Assembly (NCBI GenBank): GCA_029961685.1
Contig: JARWKL010000015.1
Location: 22,351,220 to 22,415,219, forward strand
Length of the DNA: 64,000 nucleotides
Reading direction: 5' to 3'
DNA from: Aristolochia californica
Lineage: Eukaryota > Streptophyta > Magnoliopsida > Piperales > Aristolochiaceae
A model generated the notes under the pieces. It saw only the letters and a list, made by a program, of their open reading frames with translations, was not told where the DNA came from and did not search any database. Shown one piece after another: positions 62,039 through 64,000 of the stretch (within the stretch, counting starts at the first letter, position 1; every line of letters begins with the position of its first letter). The position numbers and the translations under genes are program-made.

Positions 62039-64000
62039 TGTGAAATAATGAACAAAAGAGGTATAAGAGAGGAGAAGAAGAATGGAAGGAGGAGGAAGTT
62101 TTGTGAAGAGAGCTGAGCTGAGGAAAACTCACGAATCCCATCTCTCTTTTATTCACTAAAACAACCTCTCTACCCCTCACACACGCATCTCCTTATATCT
62201 TCATAATAACATGCCCAAACACTATGAAACTTAGACTAGAGACTAATATAAAATAAACACTGTAAAATGACCAAACTACCCCTTACGTTATATCTAACAC
62301 TCCCCTTCAAGCTGAAGTGTATATATCTAGAAGTCCCACCTTGTTACAAAATGTCCCAAACTCACATCTACCTCAGCTTTAGTGAAAACATCACCAACTT
62401 GATCACAAGATCGAACATAGAGAGTAACAACTTCCTTCTGCATTACTACATCTCAAACGAAGTGGCAGTCCACTTCAATGTGTTTGGTCCTTTAATAAAA
62501 TACCAAGTTGTTCGCAATAAAAATAACTGCTTAATTATCACAATATATCACCACAAGTTTAGTAAACCTGCAGACTCAATTCTCTAAGAACTAATCTCAC
62601 CCACTTTAACTCACTGAAAGTATGAGCCATAGCTCTACACTCATCTTCTGGGCGAGAGCAGGCCACAATGTTCTGCTTCTTACTTTCCAGGTCACTAGAT
62701 TTTTCCCTACAAATATACAATACCCAGTAGTAGACTTTCTATCAAGTTTGGAACCAGCATAGTCAGCATAACTTCTAATTTCAAAAAATTGTGAGGTTTA
62801 GGCAACCCTTTAAATATCTTAGTATTCTTTGAGCAGCCTCTAAATGAACTCCACTTGGGTGTTTCATGAACAAGCTTACCATACTAATAAAGAATAATAT
62901 ATCTGGTCTTGTGACAATGACATGGATCAATTTTCTTATTAATCTACCAAATATGGTTTTATCCTCAAACCCATCACTTCTCTCATCATTAAGGTCATTA
63001 CCAACTTCTATGGGTGTTCCTACGGGCTTTGCACCCAATAGATCATACTTTTGCAGCATATCAGTAACATATTTCTTCTTCTAACATAATTCCAACCTTA
63101 TTTCTAGCAACTTCTATCCAAAGGAAGTACGTCAAAGAACCCAAATCTTTAGTTTGAAAATGTTTAGCCAGGTGTTGCTTTACCTCTTCAATACCTTTCA
63201 TATCACTTCCTGATAAAAAAAATCATCAACATACACCAGAAGAACTATAATTCCAGATGACATTTTCATGAAAAACAAAGAATAATTACAATGGCTCCAC
63301 AAAAAACCGAAGGACATCACAGCTTGGTTGAATTTCTCAAACTATGAATTAAGACTTTGTTTAAGCCCATAAATTGTCTTCTTTAGTTTATTTTAGTATG
63401 AAAAATCTGGAGAGATGCATCAAATTGGGATTTGATTACAGTATAAAAGTTTTGAAACACATCAAATACTTCTGATTTATCTCATAGGAGATACACCCAT
63501 GTAGTGCGACTAACGTCACCAATAAAAGAAACAAAACATTTGTAACCACAAGTACTAGAAACTGAGCACAAACCCTATGCATCAAAATAAACAATTTCAA
63601 ACAGCTTGCTACTCTTAGCCGGACTCAATGGAAAACTATACCCATGGTGCTTGCCCAATTGATATGATTCACATTGAAACGATAAAGTTGAAGGAAATGT
63701 AGAAAATAGTTGGACCAGCTTCAGTAGAGAAGGATGGCCAATACGTAGATACCACTGGAAGGGAGAAACTACAATATGAATAGAAGATGAGGATAACTAT
63801 GGAGAGCCTTCCAGATGGCATAGTCCTCTCTCATGCTCGAAGCCAATCATCTTCCTCATCATGAAATTTGAAACACACGGTGAGAAGGACAGAAAGTTAT
63901 AGAATAATTCATAGATTTAGTGAGTTGACTAACAAACAACAAATTAAGAGGAAATTTCTAAACAAACAACACAGATTTAAGAGACATTAATGGGATAGGT
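62039..64000 (-). mobile_element. Copia element (3' LTR to pre-integrase) in the E4 gene intron
   Basis: The minus-strand 3' LTR starts TGTTAGATATAACG at 62299 and is preceded by the polypurine TTGAAGGGGAG; its far end is near 62039 (uncertain). Further upstream are RNase H (RTKHIEVDCHFV), reverse transcriptase (VYVDD; LLGAKPVGTPIEVGNDL; RPDILFFISMVSLFMKHPSG; ILRYLKGC), integrase (63420-63560) and the pre-integrase HPSLLKLVQLF (near 63720). Integrase joins directly to a late part of reverse transcriptase near 63385-63405, so a large piece is missing. The 5' LTR is beyond the right edge. Confidence 0.8.

Noticed and set aside
1..64000. CRISPR arrays, bacterial operons, origins
   Set aside because: Spliced genes and plant retrotransposons show this is plant nuclear DNA; no such structure seen.

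Overview
This is a stretch of plant nuclear DNA. It has spliced genes with GT-AG introns, plastid- and organelle-type proteins, a PPR-DYW gene, and many plant retrotransposons (Copia, LINE, TRIM). The protein sequences look eudicot. I cannot name the species. Very long transposon-filled introns suggest a genome of moderate to large size.

Genes, left to right. (1) 3752-4514 (-): first three coding exons of a macro-domain protein of the plant GDAP2-like type; the rest should lie beyond the left edge. (2) 8620-38080 (+): complete nine-exon gene for a ClpF-type plastid Clp protease adaptor (UVR motif plus YccV-like domain). The 331-residue product is spread over 29.5 kb because four introns hold transposons. 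(3) 39140-42008 (+): complete five-exon SpoU/TrmH-family RNA 2'-O-methyltransferase. (4) 42637-43065 (-): single-exon nodulin-related protein 1-like protein, convergent with gene 3. (5) 44490-46154: an inverted repeat built from two copies of a SEN1/MAA3-type helicase fragment fused to TRIM-derived repeats. (6) 47290-50070 (-): a decayed copy of the 3' half of an E4 ubiquitin ligase (UFD2/UBE4) gene. (7) 54995-56839 (-): intact intronless PPR-DYW protein. (8) 57909-61209 (-): the last eight exons of an intact UFD2/UBE4 gene; its 5' part should lie beyond the right edge, past a Copia element.

The rest is mostly mobile DNA. There are Copia elements or remnants on both strands. There are 5'-truncated LINEs, several with recognisable target-site duplications. 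A TRIM family with ~118-bp LTRs is present in at least five places, and two LINEs are inserted at nearly the same point of its LTR. hAT-like terminal fragments and a SINE-like Pol III element are also seen.

The most interesting object is the helicase/TRIM inverted repeat: about 0.7 kb per arm, about 70 bp of spacer, and a ~43-bp tandem array in both arms. If transcribed it would fold into a long hairpin able to make small RNAs against a housekeeping helicase. Also notable are the extreme ClpF introns, the duplicated E4 ligase with one copy decayed, and the LINE-into-TRIM hot spot.
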